Positions 8,163-18,036 of a DNA stretch of 64,000 nucleotides are shown one piece after another. The notes under the pieces are model-generated. The model saw nothing but the letters and a program-made list of their open reading frames with translations, had not been told where the DNA came from and searched no databases. Source of the stretch: Mesobacillus jeotgali. Lineage in GTDB: Bacteria > Bacillota > Bacilli > Bacillales > Cytobacillaceae. Both the position numbers and the translations under genes were made by a program. The DNA lies in contig NZ_CP134494.1 in NCBI RefSeq assembly GCF_031759225.1, positions 3,594,501 to 3,658,500 of the forward strand, given 5' to 3'. Every line of letters starts with the position of its first letter. Within the stretch, counting starts at the first letter, position 1.

Positions 8163-8462
8163 AATATCACCATCATTTCGTACAGTATTAATTGTTAAAA
8201 TCTACTTAAATTTTCTAGATCAAAATTATGGTCTTTTGATATATTGGTAGTGTATTAATTTTTAAAAATCAATGTTGGAGCATTGAATTCGACCTTTGTA
8301 ATAATCTGTTGTTCTGCTTGATTACAATTAATTAAATTCGGTTAAAAACTTAGTTTATTTTTCAGTATAAATGGTTGAAACTAGCAAATAGATTAAGCGT
8401 CTGTCCACTACTATTTTTTTATTTATCTATTTACCTCTATAACTAGTTGTCTATACTTCTTT
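8163..8462. other. Gap between DUF771 gene and primase gene
   Basis: AT-rich, no supported gene. It holds one copy (8394-8408) of a 15-bp sequence that recurs at 10012-10026 ahead of the integrase. Confidence 0.5.
8394..8408 (+). repeat. 15-bp direct repeat, copy 1
   Basis: TAAGCGTCTGTCCAC, identical to 10012-10026. The two copies bracket the DUF771/repressor control region of the element. Confidence 0.7.
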
Positions 8463-8735
8463 TTACCATTCGTTCATAATTTCTCTTATCACACGTTTCG
8501 ATTCTTCATAAAACCAGTACCTCTTACCTTTTTCTTTTCTTCTTTCCAATAATTTCATTCGTGGATCACGTAAAAACTCAACTTCTAAGGTTGATCTACT
8601 CATACATGTTCGTTTAGACATTTGATCAACATCCCAAATAAATAACGCTTCTTCTATAGACTCTTCTAGTTTTTGATTAATATAATTTCTAACCTCATCT
8701 TGATTAACATCAACTTTTATCTGTGCCATTTGCAT
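8463..8735 (-). CDS. DUF771-family phage-type protein, possible excisionase or early activator
   Basis: A 90-residue protein with '[45 protein letters not shown]', a helix-turn-helix-like stretch followed by a basic, aromatic C-terminus. This pattern is that of DUF771 (PF05595), small proteins beside phage repressors. Start ATG follows GGAGGA at 7-nt spacing. It is the first gene leftward from the divergent control region, where satellites carry AlpA/Str-like activators or Xis. A role in excision or primase-operon activation is inferred. Confidence 0.7.
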   Translation of the reverse strand: MQMAQIKVDVNQDEVRNYINQKLEESIEEALFIWDVDQMSKRTCMSRSTLEVEFLRDPRMKLLERRKEKGKRYWFYEESKRVIREIMNEW

Positions 8736-8760
8736 GTAATCTTCCTCCGCTTTTTGTTTT

Positions 8761-8915
8761 TTTGTTAAAACAAATTATTTCTCCATTTTCTCGTAAAACT
8801 TTAAATGGACTTAATTTGTTTCATATTCGTAAGTTAATATAGTTTGTTTAACATTCTGATTGATTTTTAATGCATTCGTTAATTATTAAACAAACAAATC
8901 AAACTTTTGTTAAAC
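8761..8915. promoter_or_regulatory. Repeated TTTGTTTAA-like operators between divergent DUF771 and repressor genes
   Basis: The 300-bp divergent region contains the perfect palindrome TTTGTTAAAACAAA (8761-8774), then AGTTTGTTTAACA (8841-8853), TTAAACAAAC (8886-8895) and TTTGTTAAAC (8906-8915). They share a GTTTAAC / GTTAAAC core. They are good candidates for binding sites of the XRE repressor encoded to the right. Confidence 0.6.
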
Positions 8916-9032
8916 TTATAATAACAACACTTTGTTTTATCAGGCAAAAAATAACCCTCGGAAATTTTTCAAACATTTAAAGTTGCTATTTTTATATCAA
9001 TATTAGATAATAATTATCAAAGAGGTGGGGAT

Positions 9033-9965
9033 ATGAATTATGCAGATTTATTAAGATGTTATATTAAAAAATCAAGATTAACTTTAGATGAAATATCATT
9101 AAAACTTAGACAACAAGGAATAGCAGCAACAAAACCTTATTTAAGTAAACTTCAAAATGGAAAAACCCCTCCAGCAAGTGATAAATTGAATCAGGCACTT
9201 GCAGAAATCACAGATGGAGATGCCAAAAAGTTACAGTGGGCCTCATTTGTTGAAAAGGCGCCAGAAGATGTTAAAAGGTTCTTTACTTTAGTAGAAAATC
9301 CATTAATGTTTTCTCTATTAAAAGTAGAAGAAAAATTCCCCGGATTTTTAGAGGGTAAATATAAAGGTAGTAATCTTACCAAAGAGATTATGTATTCCGA
9401 AGAGTTTAAGCAGTTTTACGATTTATTTGGAGCTTTTATTGAAGGCATAGAAAAAGAGAATCAAAACCCTATATCAAAAGAGGAATATGAGGAAATATAT
9501 AAAGAAGAACCACCATTAGAAAAGGGAAAAGTTATTCAAATTAATCTATATGAGGCTTATCTAGATCATGCTAAGAAAACTATAAATAAAACTCCTGACC
9601 AACTACTAGATGATGTTACATTCTTTAATGTATATACAGAAGCCTTTCATGCCCTTGAATTAAGATTAGACCAAATAATAGCAAACTCTATAATAAGAAA
9701 CGGTGCTGAACCTGAATGGGCTACAGAATACATTGAAGGTCTTTCATTAAGAGAAAAGCTTGAGTCTGATCTAAAAATACATTTAGGTTATGATATTACT
9801 GCTGAATCATTTTATACGGATTTAGTGAACATTATTAAACTAAGGAAGCAACCTGCTAACCCTTTAGCTAAAACAGAAAAAAAGACCGCAGAAAACATAA
9901 TAAATATAATTGAAAATGCTATTAAAGCCATTAATCTAAAAGTTAATGAAAATGGTTTTGAATGA
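9033..9965 (+). CDS. XRE-family repressor-like regulator of the mobile element
   Basis: A 310-residue protein with an N-terminal HTH: 'RLTLDEISLKLRQQGIAATKPYLSKLQNGKTPPASDKLNQAL'. The remaining 230 residues are acidic and helical, with no recognised domain. RBS AGAGGTGGGG precedes the ATG. It lies between the divergent control region and the integrase on the same strand, the position of Stl-type master repressors in satellites and of ImmR/CI in other elements. A large C-terminal region could sense a phage protein or stress signal (inference). Confidence 0.75.
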   Translation: MNYADLLRCYIKKSRLTLDEISLKLRQQGIAATKPYLSKLQNGKTPPASDKLNQALAEITDGDAKKLQWASFVEKAPEDVKRFFTLVENPLMFSLLKVEEKFPGFLEGKYKGSNLTKEIMYSEEFKQFYDLFGAFIEGIEKENQNPISKEEYEEIYKEEPPLEKGKVIQINLYEAYLDHAKKTINKTPDQLLDDVTFFNVYTEAFHALELRLDQIIANSIIRNGAEPEWATEYIEGLSLREKLESDLKIHLGYDITAESFYTDLVNIIKLRKQPANPLAKTEKKTAENIINIIENAIKAINLKVNENGFE

Positions 9966-10011
9966 CATTATTAAATTTTAGGAGGTGATGCCGTTTAATA
10001 TCAATCCCCCA

Positions 10012-10026
10012 TAAGCGTCTGTCCAC
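10012..10026 (+). repeat. 15-bp direct repeat, copy 2
   Basis: TAAGCGTCTGTCCAC, identical to 8394-8408. Just upstream, at 9980-9987, is a strong AGGAGGTG Shine-Dalgarno whose nearest ATG is too close to use and opens only an 8-codon frame: an orphan RBS, perhaps a scar of a lost gene. Confidence 0.65.
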
Positions 10027-10046
10027 GTTTGAAAGGGAAGATATTC

Positions 10047-11192
10047 ATGAAAAAATACAAGTCCAAAAAAGATAATGATTTATACTATTACTTTAATGTT
10101 AAAAATGAAAAATTATGGGGATACCGTTATCGATATTATGATGCTCTCGGAAAAAGGAGAGAAAAGTCTCAACAGGGATTAAAGTCCGAAAAAGTTGCAT
10201 ACCGTGCCTTACTTGAAGTAAAGGCTAGTATTCTCAATGGTGAAGTAAAGCAAGTGGAGAATTCGAATTTAACAGTCTCAGAGTGGCTGGATATTTGGTT
10301 TGAAACTCATAAAAATGACTGGGAAATTACAACACAATTGCAACGAGAAAATGCTATTAAATATCAAATGAAGCCGATGCTTGGAAAATATAAGTTAGCC
10401 GAATTAGACAAGACCACCTATAAACGAGTATATATTAATAAACTTTTGGATTATTATGAACCTAGTACAGTACAATTATTTCATCGGCTCTTTAAGGTTG
10501 CGATTAACGCAGCAGTGGATGATGAAATTATTCCACGCAATCGTTTCAAGAAAATAACCATTCCAGTTGAAGAGGTAAACGATAACTTTCTCACAGCTAA
10601 GGAATTGAATGAATTTCTTAAAGCTGCTAAGGAATTAGAGAATATTACTAATTACACACTCATCTTACTTTTAGCATATACAGGTGTGAGGAAAGGTGAA
10701 GCTTTAGGGTTAAAGTGGAATAATATAGACTTAGAAAATAATAAAATTACCGTTGAACGTACTAGAGATAAAAAAGGGGCCCGTACTCCTAAAACGAAAA
10801 ATAGTTACCGGACTATCAGAGTTGATAATATTTTAGTAAGCCAATTAAAACTGTACCGTACTTGGTGCAAGATGACAAAGCTATCATTCGGTAAACACAT
10901 TTCAGACGATGACTTTGTTTTTATCTCATATCAATCTGGTACTCCAACCGGAGAAAACACATTAAAATATAGTTTTGACCGAATCATCAAAAAAACGAAG
11001 TTAAAACGAATTACTCCACATGGATTACGTCATACCCATGCAACTATTTTGATTAGCCAGAAACAACCTGTTAATGTTATTGCTGATCGGTTAGGTAATA
11101 CACCCCAAATGATTTGGGATACTTACGGTCACATCTTTAAAGAGATGGAAGAAGAATCAGTTATTGCATTCAGCCAAGCATTACATTTCTAA
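10047..11192 (+). CDS. int: Tyrosine site-specific integrase of the mobile element
   Basis: A 381-residue phage-type integrase. It has an N-terminal AP2-like arm-binding domain ('YRYRYYDALGKRREKSQQGL'), a SAM-like core-binding domain around residues 70-160 ('LTVSEWLDIWFETHK'), and a catalytic domain with 'AYTGVRKGEALGLKW' (Arg I), 'HGLRHTHAT' (His-x-x-Arg) and 'MIWDTYGHIFKEM' (nucleophile Tyr). The ATG at 10047 is preferred over the TTG at 10029 because GGGAAG lies just ahead of it. The gene ends about 75 bp before the rpsD-derived junction, as expected for an integrase next to its att site. Confidence 0.92.
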   Translation: MKKYKSKKDNDLYYYFNVKNEKLWGYRYRYYDALGKRREKSQQGLKSEKVAYRALLEVKASILNGEVKQVENSNLTVSEWLDIWFETHKNDWEITTQLQRENAIKYQMKPMLGKYKLAELDKTTYKRVYINKLLDYYEPSTVQLFHRLFKVAINAAVDDEIIPRNRFKKITIPVEEVNDNFLTAKELNEFLKAAKELENITNYTLILLLAYTGVRKGEALGLKWNNIDLENNKITVERTRDKKGARTPKTKNSYRTIRVDNILVSQLKLYRTWCKMTKLSFGKHISDDDFVFISYQSGTPTGENTLKYSFDRIIKKTKLKRITPHGLRHTHATILISQKQPVNVIADRLGNTPQMIWDTYGHIFKEMEEESVIAFSQALHF

Positions 11193-11194
11193 TA

Positions 11195-11220
11195 TTGGGG
11201 GAGGTTTTGGGGGAGGTTTT
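11195..11220 (+). repeat. Tandem TGGGGGAGGTTT pair behind the integrase
   Basis: Two adjacent 13-bp copies of TTGGGGGAGGTTT follow the integrase stop. Short direct repeats beside att often serve as integrase arm sites; here that is only a suggestion. Confidence 0.45.
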
Positions 11221-11266
11221 CAATATAACCGCCTCAAGCCTTGAAAACACTAGGGTTTGTAGGACT

Positions 11267-11287
11267 ATTGAGTTCTACTCTCGTTAA
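11267..11287 (+). other. rpsD: Right attachment junction: duplicated 3' end of rpsD
   Basis: ATT GAG TTC TAC TCT CGT TAA reads I-E-F-Y-S-R-stop; ribosomal protein S4 of Bacillus ends V-E-F-Y-S-R (known). No S4 reading frame exists upstream; the integrase lies there instead. A strong terminator follows, then tyrS in the convergent orientation usual for Bacillus rpsD-tyrS. I infer an attR left by integration into the rpsD 3' end, with the intact rpsD at the left end of the element outside the window. Confidence 0.75.
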
Positions 11288-11301
11288 TAGAGTGCATAAA
11301 G

Positions 11302-11329
11302 AACCCCAGCCGATTTGGCTGGGGTTTTT
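11302..11329 (+). terminator. Terminator of rpsD (native chromosome)
   Basis: AACCCCAGCC-gattt-GGCTGGGGTT with a T5 tail, 15 bp after the S4-like stop codon. Confidence 0.85.
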
Positions 11330-11371
11330 GTTTTTTTCTATTCCTCATCTCCTAGCCTTTGTTCTTCCAAG

Positions 11372-11465
11372 TTGGTCGATATAATCGAAAATGTGGTCGA
11401 TATATTCGAAAAAGTGGTCAATATATTCGAAAATCCGCTGATATATTCGAAAATGTGATCGAAAA
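11372..11465. repeat. Tandem array with about 21-bp period (TCGATATATTCGAAAA)
   Basis: Four to five units of GTGGTCGATATATTCGAAAA start near 11373, 11395, 11416, 11437 and 11457. Each holds the palindrome TTCGAA or a variant. It lies between the rpsD and tyrS terminators. The small ORF across it is repetitive and not supported. Confidence 0.75.
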
Positions 11466-11495
11466 AGCTAAAAACTGATATCTTATTTATAAAAG

Positions 11496-11528
11496 AAACA
11501 GCCACCTGGGTTCCAGGATGGCTGTTTT
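11496..11528 (-). terminator. tyrS terminator
   Basis: Stem AACAGCCA-tCCTGG / CCAGG-TGGCTGTT downstream of tyrS on its strand, followed by a U-rich tail. Confidence 0.8.
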
Positions 11529-11562
11529 CTTCATATATATAGCTGGTTTTCCACATCAAACT

Positions 11563-12837
<1,275 letters not shown>

Positions 12838-12871
12838 TCAAAATATATTTCGCAACCGGATTTTCGCCCAA

Positions 12872-13125
12872 TAAAAAACGCCCTGCAATAAATGCAGGGG
12901 CGCTGTATGCGCGGTACCACCCGGCTTGAAAACAAAATAAAAAATGTCTTCCACTCAATAAAATAACGGTTAAACCGTCCGCGGCTACTAAGTTCTCTGT
13001 TCACTGCGGCGCTCGGGGAGGTAATTCGTCCTTCTGTTTGTACCGGCTCACAGCACCCGCCGGCTTTCTGGAACATTGACAGAAGCACTACTCATTCCCT
13101 TCACAGCTTTTTGCTATAAAGTTAA
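12872..13125 (-). promoter_or_regulatory. Tyr T-box riboswitch of tyrS
   Basis: On the minus strand the leader carries the T-box GGGTGGTACCGCG (complement of 12910-12922), a Stem I region with a candidate UAC (Tyr) specifier (complement of 13040-13042, context CCGG-UAC-AAACAGAAGG), and the terminator CGCCCCTGCA / TGCAGGGCG with a T run at 12872-12903. Uncharged tRNA(Tyr) should pair with UAC and the T-box to prevent termination. Confidence 0.93.
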
Positions 13126-13131
13126 TAAAGC

Positions 13132-13162
13132 ATTTTTACCATAAAGGACTAATAGTTGTCAA
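13132..13162 (-). promoter_or_regulatory. tyrS promoter
   Basis: Minus-strand -35 TTGACA (complement of 13157-13162) and a weak -10 GTAAAAAT (complement of 13132-13139), just ahead of the T-box leader. Confidence 0.55.
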
Positions 13163-13221
13163 ATTCGACATAAATTTTCAGAAAAATTCAGATTAACATC
13201 TATTCGACAGCATGTTTATGC

Positions 13222-13227
13222 TATAAT
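13222..13227 (+). promoter_or_regulatory. Extended -10 promoter of the PBP gene
   Basis: TGcTATAAT, an extended -10, 28 bp upstream of the PBP start; no good -35 is seen. Confidence 0.5.
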
Positions 13228-13255
13228 GTATGTGATTTTAGGGGGAATGATATGA

Positions 13256-16180
13256 ATGCATGAAGGAAAACAGGCTTGGAAAGAGAAGCTTAAATCCTTT
13301 GGTGCTTTTTTTACGAATAAAAAGACCGTAAAAGGAGCCCGGATTACTTATTCGGTTGTCTGGAACATGCTGTTGTTATTGATCATTGTATTGGTTCTCG
13401 GCGGCGGCTTCGCCGCAGGAGCAGGTGCCGGCTACTTCGCATCCCTTGTCAAAGATGAACAAATCCGACCTTATGAAAACATGAGGAAAGATATTTACAA
13501 CTATGAAGAAACCTCGGATTTATATTTTGATAATGATGTCTATCTTGGCAAGCTCCGAACAGATCTCTACCGTGAGGAAGTCAAGCTTGACGATATGTCA
13601 AAGCATTTGATAAATGCTGTAGTCGCAACGGAAGATGAGTATTTTTACGAGCATGATGGAGTTGTTCCAAAAGCTATCTTGCGTGCACTTTTCCAGGAGG
13701 TCACAAACTCAGCGACATCTTCCGGGGGAAGTACATTGACACAGCAGCTAATCAAGAACCAAATCCTGACGAATGAAGTATCATTCGAGCGAAAAGCGAA
13801 AGAAATCCTGCTCGCACTTCGTCTCGAGAAATTCTTTGATAAAAAAGAAATCCTTGAAGCCTATCTGAATGTCGCTACATTTGGACGCAACGCGAACGGC
13901 AGCAACATTGCCGGTGTACAGGCTGCAGCAAAAGGAATCTTCGGTAAAGACGCGAAGGATCTGTCCTTGCCTCAGGCCGCTTTCATTGCCGGACTTCCAC
14001 AAAGTCCATTCGGCTATACGCCATTCAGCAGCGACCACGGCAAGCTGAAGGACCCAGCTGGGCTTGAGCCTGGCCTATCCAGGTACAAGACAGTTGTTTC
14101 GAGAATGCATGGAGCTGGATTTATTTCTGATCAAGAGTTTAAGGAAGCGATCAACTATGATATCACTAAAGACTTTGTAAAAGAGGTCCCAAGTGATAAT
14201 ACCGTTGAAGAATATCCTTTCTTGACGTTTGAAATTGAGGCCCGTTCTGTTGAGATCCTGGCGAAAATTTTAGCCGAGCGTGATGGCTATGAACTGCAAG
14301 ATTTGAAAAAAGACGATAAATTGATGGCAGAATACGAGGCGCTTGCAGACCGTGATATCCGCCAGAATGGTTATAAGATCTACACGACCATCAATAAAGA
14401 AATTTATGAAAAGATGCAGGAAACTGCAAAGAATTACCCTTACTATGGAAGCGACAAACCTCAGGAAGTTCCGGATCCGGATGATCCGAATAAAACAACC
14501 GTTGTCAAAGAGCCGGTGGAAATCGGTGCTACTCTGATTGAGAACAAAACGGGTAAAATCATTAGTTTTGTTGGTGGCCGAAGCTTTAAGCGTGAACAGA
14601 CGAACCATGCTTCAAGAGCTCCAAGACAAAATGGATCTACAATGAAGCCACTTCTGGTTTATGCTCCGGCTATGGAGCTCGGGACATTGCATCCTGGTTC
14701 AATCCTTCCAGACGTGCAGGTATTTTTAAATGGACCTAACAAGGCATGGCCTAATAACTATGATATGAGATACAGCGGATTGACAACAGCAAGACATGCA
14801 CTAACAAAATCCTATAATGTACCAGCGGTTCTTGCATATAAAAATATACTGAATCAGCGACCTGCTAACTTCCTTGATAAAATGGGATTTTCGAATTTGC
14901 AACCAGATGATTATACCAACAAAGCTACCGCTATCGGTTCATTACGCGGAGGTGTTACTGTCGAAGAAAACACCAACGCATTCGGTACATTCGCTAATGG
15001 CGGGAAGTTCATTGATGCTTATATGATTGAGAAAATAGTCGACAAAAATGGTGAAGTCGTATTCCAGCATAAATCTGAACCAGTAGATGTGTTCAGTCCA
15101 CAGACTTCTTACTTAACGATTGATATGATGCGTGACGTTATTAACAGAGGTACAGCTACAGCTGTTAAAAGCAGATTGAAATTCGGTTCTGATTGGGCTG
15201 GTAAAACAGGTACAGGTCATGAATATATAGATTCGTGGTTTGTAGCTACCAACCCTAATGTGTCTTTCGGTGTGTGGCTTGGATACGATACGCCAAAAGC
15301 ACTTGAAAGAAGTTACAAAGGGCTAAGTTACGGAGTCCGAACCCAATACATCTGGGCAGACCTGATGAATGACGCTTATGATGTTGCTCCTCAGTTAGTC
15401 GACCCTGAAGAACGATTCAAGATGCCTGGCGGAATCGTCAAGCGATCATATTGTGCAGTTTCCGGTTTGCTGCCTTCAAGTGCATGTTCGAAAGCAGGAC
15501 TTGTTGAATCGGATTACTTTATTGCCAAATATGCTCCAACTAAGGTAGATGACAGCCTGGTTGAAAATAAATTTGTTACTGTAGGAGACAAGCGCTATAT
15601 TGCCCTTGATTCCACACCAGCAGAATTCACAGATACAGGTGTCATTTTGAATCCAGAGTATATGGAAAGCATTATCGGCCATAAAATCAGGAACCCTCAG
15701 CAGTTGATCCCTAAAAAGGATGCATGGAACAAGATTCTTGTTGCGAATGATAAGCTGAGTGAAAATGGCAAGACTCCTGGAGCATTGGGAATCAAGCTTT
15801 CCGGCAAGACCATCACATGGGGCAAGCACCCGGATAATGACATTGTCGGCTACAGGGTCTATAACAACAAGAAGAAAGTCGGCAGCATCAAGGCAGGGGA
15901 AGCTCTGAGTTTCAATGCAGGTGACGGATCATTCTATGTAACGGCAGTCGATATTGCCGGGAAAGAATCAGCACCTTCCAATATCATTGAAATTGGACAG
16001 AAGCCAGAGCCTAAGGATCCTCCGGCCGACCCTAAACCGAAAGATCCTCCGCCAACTGACCCTAAGCCAAAGGATCCACCTAAGCCACCACCGCCGCCAC
16101 CTCCAGGAGATGGTGATGGTGATGGTGATGGTGACGGAAATGGTAATGGCGATGGAAACGGGAATGGCAATGGAAATTAG
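13256..16180 (+). CDS. Class A penicillin-binding protein (PBP1A family) with FN3 domain and Pro/Gly tail
   Basis: A bifunctional peptidoglycan synthase of 974 residues. A cytoplasmic N-terminus precedes one TM segment at about 35-60. The GT51 glycosyltransferase shows 'ATEDEYFYEHDG' (E126), 'GGSTLTQQLIKN' and 'RKAKEILLALRLE'. The transpeptidase has Ser461 in 'GSTMKP', an SYN motif ('KSYNVPA') and KTGTG (K650). An FN3-like domain at about 840-905 leads to a Pro-rich linker and a D-G/N-G repeat tail. PonA (PBP1) of B. subtilis has a similar plan. ATG 13256 follows GGGGGAA at 8 nt. The tail is encoded by reiterated GATGGT and AATGGC codons and could vary in length. Confidence 0.93.
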   Translation: MHEGKQAWKEKLKSFGAFFTNKKTVKGARITYSVVWNMLLLLIIVLVLGGGFAAGAGAGYFASLVKDEQIRPYENMRKDIYNYEETSDLYFDNDVYLGKLRTDLYREEVKLDDMSKHLINAVVATEDEYFYEHDGVVPKAILRALFQEVTNSATSSGGSTLTQQLIKNQILTNEVSFERKAKEILLALRLEKFFDKKEILEAYLNVATFGRNANGSNIAGVQAAAKGIFGKDAKDLSLPQAAFIAGLPQSPFGYTPFSSDHGKLKDPAGLEPGLSRYKTVVSRMHGAGFISDQEFKEAINYDITKDFVKEVPSDNTVEEYPFLTFEIEARSVEILAKILAERDGYELQDLKKDDKLMAEYEALADRDIRQNGYKIYTTINKEIYEKMQETAKNYPYYGSDKPQEVPDPDDPNKTTVVKEPVEIGATLIENKTGKIISFVGGRSFKREQTNHASRAPRQNGSTMKPLLVYAPAMELGTLHPGSILPDVQVFLNGPNKAWPNNYDMRYSGLTTARHALTKSYNVPAVLAYKNILNQRPANFLDKMGFSNLQPDDYTNKATAIGSLRGGVTVEENTNAFGTFANGGKFIDAYMIEKIVDKNGEVVFQHKSEPVDVFSPQTSYLTIDMMRDVINRGTATAVKSRLKFGSDWAGKTGTGHEYIDSWFVATNPNVSFGVWLGYDTPKALERSYKGLSYGVRTQYIWADLMNDAYDVAPQLVDPEERFKMPGGIVKRSYCAVSGLLPSSACSKAGLVESDYFIAKYAPTKVDDSLVENKFVTVGDKRYIALDSTPAEFTDTGVILNPEYMESIIGHKIRNPQQLIPKKDAWNKILVANDKLSENGKTPGALGIKLSGKTITWGKHPDNDIVGYRVYNNKKKVGSIKAGEALSFNAGDGSFYVTAVDIAGKESAPSNIIEIGQKPEPKDPPADPKPKDPPPTDPKPKDPPKPPPPPPPGDGDGDGDGDGNGNGDGNGNGNGN

Positions 16181-16194
16181 CATATAAGCAAGAA

Positions 16195-16232
16195 GAACAC
16201 CGCTTCCCTATTGGAGCGGTGTTCATTTTTTT
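16195..16232 (+). terminator. PBP gene terminator
   Basis: GAACACCGCT / AGCGGTGTTC stem with a T7 tail. Confidence 0.9.
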
Positions 16233-16241
16233 CAGGCGCAA

Positions 16242-16272
16242 AAAGAGCGTGAAACCTGGTTTCACGCTCTTT
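16242..16272 (-). terminator. acsA terminator
   Basis: Perfect 13-bp stem AAAGAGCGTGAAA / TTTCACGCTCTTT immediately after the acsA stop on its strand. Confidence 0.85.
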
Positions 16273-16283
16273 CAACCTTCCTA

Positions 16284-18002
16284 TTAGTCTTCCATTGTAG
16301 AAAGGTCACCGGTTGGGAGGTCAAGTTCCCATGCCTTCAATACACGGCGCATGATCTTACCGCTACGTGTCTTAGGAAGCTTGTCGCGGAATTCGATTTC
16401 ACGTGGAGCAGCATGTGCAGCAAGGCCTTTTTTAACGAATTGGCGAATCTCTTCGATCAATTCGTCCGACTGCTCATAACCGTCACGCAATGCGATGAAC
16501 GCCTTGATGATTTCACCGCGGACCGGATCTGGCTTGCCAATGACACCAGCTTCAGCTACTGCAGGGTGTTCAACCAGCTTGCTTTCAACTTCAAATGGTC
16601 CGACACGCTCACCAGAAGTCATGATGACATCATCAATTCGTCCCTGGAACCAGAAGTAGCCATCTTCATCCATATACGCTGAGTCACCGGAAACGTACCA
16701 GTCACCAGGCATGAAGTAAGATTCATACTTCTGCGGGTTGTTCCAGATTGTATGCATCATCGATGGCCAGCCCTTTTTAATCGCCAGATTGCCCATTCTG
16801 TATGGCGGCAATTCATTGCCCTGATCATCGACAATCGCAGCTTTTACGCCAGGGATTGGTTTACCCATTGATCCAGGCTTGATTTCCATGCTTGGATAGT
16901 TACAGATCAATTGTGCTCCTGTCTCCGTCATCCACCATGTATCATGGATGCGCAGGTTGAACACCTTCATTCCCCATCTTACAACTTCAGGGTTCAACGG
17001 TTCACCGACACTCAGGATATGGCGAAGGCAGCTAAGGTCGAACTTCTTCACTACTTCATCCCCTGCACCCATTAGCATCCTGAATGCTGTAGGAGCACTG
17101 TACCAAACAGTCACTCCGTACTCTTCGATCATCTTATACCATGTCTCCGGATTGAAACGCCCGCCAATGATGACATTGGATGTTCCTGCAAGCCACGGGC
17201 CAAAAATCCCATATGATGTTCCTGTTACCCAGCCTGGATCCGCGGTGCACCAGTAGACATCATCTTCTTTAAGATCAAGTACCCATTTGGCCGTTTGATA
17301 ATGCTGGACCATCGCATTATGTACATGAAGTACGCCTTTAGGCTTTCCAGTCGAACCGGAAGTATAATGCAGGATCAGGCCATCTGTACGGTCAACCCAC
17401 TCGATATCAAGCTTTTTGCTGGCTTCAGCTAGCTTTTCCTTGAAATCAACATACTTATCGTTTTCTTCAATATTGTCACCAACAAGAAGAATATGCTTCA
17501 AGTCAGGGAGTTCATCCACAGGAACACGCTCAAGCAGCTCAGGCGTCGTTACTAGTACCTTTGCCCCGCTGTCCTGAAGTCTGTCACGGACAGCGCCTTC
17601 CATGAATGCTTCGAAAAGAGGGCCAACAATTGCGCCTAGCTTGACCGCCCCGAGAACAGCAAAATATAGTTCTGGAGAACGAGGCATGAAGATGAACACG
17701 CGGTCGCCTTTTTCGACATCACCATAAGTTTTAAACACATTGCCCGCTTTATTGGAAAGCTCCTTCATTTCTTTATAAGTATATTTTTCTTTGCGCACCC
17801 CATCCTGATAATAAAGCGCAACTTTATTTTTCCTGAATCCTTCAGCATGGCGGTCGATCGCTTCATAAGCCATATTGACTCTGCCTGTCTCAGACCAGGA
17901 AAACTCTTTCTCCGCTTCACTCCAATCAAATTGGCCATGAAGCTCTTGATAATTCTTTAAGTTATGATCCCCTTGTGTAACTGGTAGCGCTTCCACTTTC
18001 AT
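16284..18002 (-). CDS. acsA: Acetyl-CoA synthetase (AMP-forming)
   Basis: Converts acetate, ATP and CoA to acetyl-CoA. 572 residues, near-identical in plan to B. subtilis AcsA. ANL-family motifs: P-loop 'LHYTSGSTGKPKGVLH', 'SVGEPLNPE', 'TWWMTETG', and A10 'PKTRSGKIMRR' whose Lys is the acetylation site controlled by AcuA/AcuC. The ATG at 18002 with GGGGGAT upstream gives the family N-terminus; an upstream in-frame ATG has no RBS. It is divergent from acuABC, which encode its regulators. Confidence 0.97.
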   Translation of the reverse strand: MKVEALPVTQGDHNLKNYQELHGQFDWSEAEKEFSWSETGRVNMAYEAIDRHAEGFRKNKVALYYQDGVRKEKYTYKEMKELSNKAGNVFKTYGDVEKGDRVFIFMPRSPELYFAVLGAVKLGAIVGPLFEAFMEGAVRDRLQDSGAKVLVTTPELLERVPVDELPDLKHILLVGDNIEENDKYVDFKEKLAEASKKLDIEWVDRTDGLILHYTSGSTGKPKGVLHVHNAMVQHYQTAKWVLDLKEDDVYWCTADPGWVTGTSYGIFGPWLAGTSNVIIGGRFNPETWYKMIEEYGVTVWYSAPTAFRMLMGAGDEVVKKFDLSCLRHILSVGEPLNPEVVRWGMKVFNLRIHDTWWMTETGAQLICNYPSMEIKPGSMGKPIPGVKAAIVDDQGNELPPYRMGNLAIKKGWPSMMHTIWNNPQKYESYFMPGDWYVSGDSAYMDEDGYFWFQGRIDDVIMTSGERVGPFEVESKLVEHPAVAEAGVIGKPDPVRGEIIKAFIALRDGYEQSDELIEEIRQFVKKGLAAHAAPREIEFRDKLPKTRSGKIMRRVLKAWELDLPTGDLSTMED

Positions 18003-18036
18003 ATATCCATCCCCCTTGGCTTTATATTTAAAATAC

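Noticed and set aside
11338..11559. 73-residue ORF between the rpsD junction and tyrS
   Set aside because: Runs through the 21-bp tandem array and the tyrS terminator; low-complexity product, no RBS.
15934..16265. Several ORFs opposite the PBP tail
   Set aside because: Antisense or shifted readings of GATGGT/AATGGC repeats.
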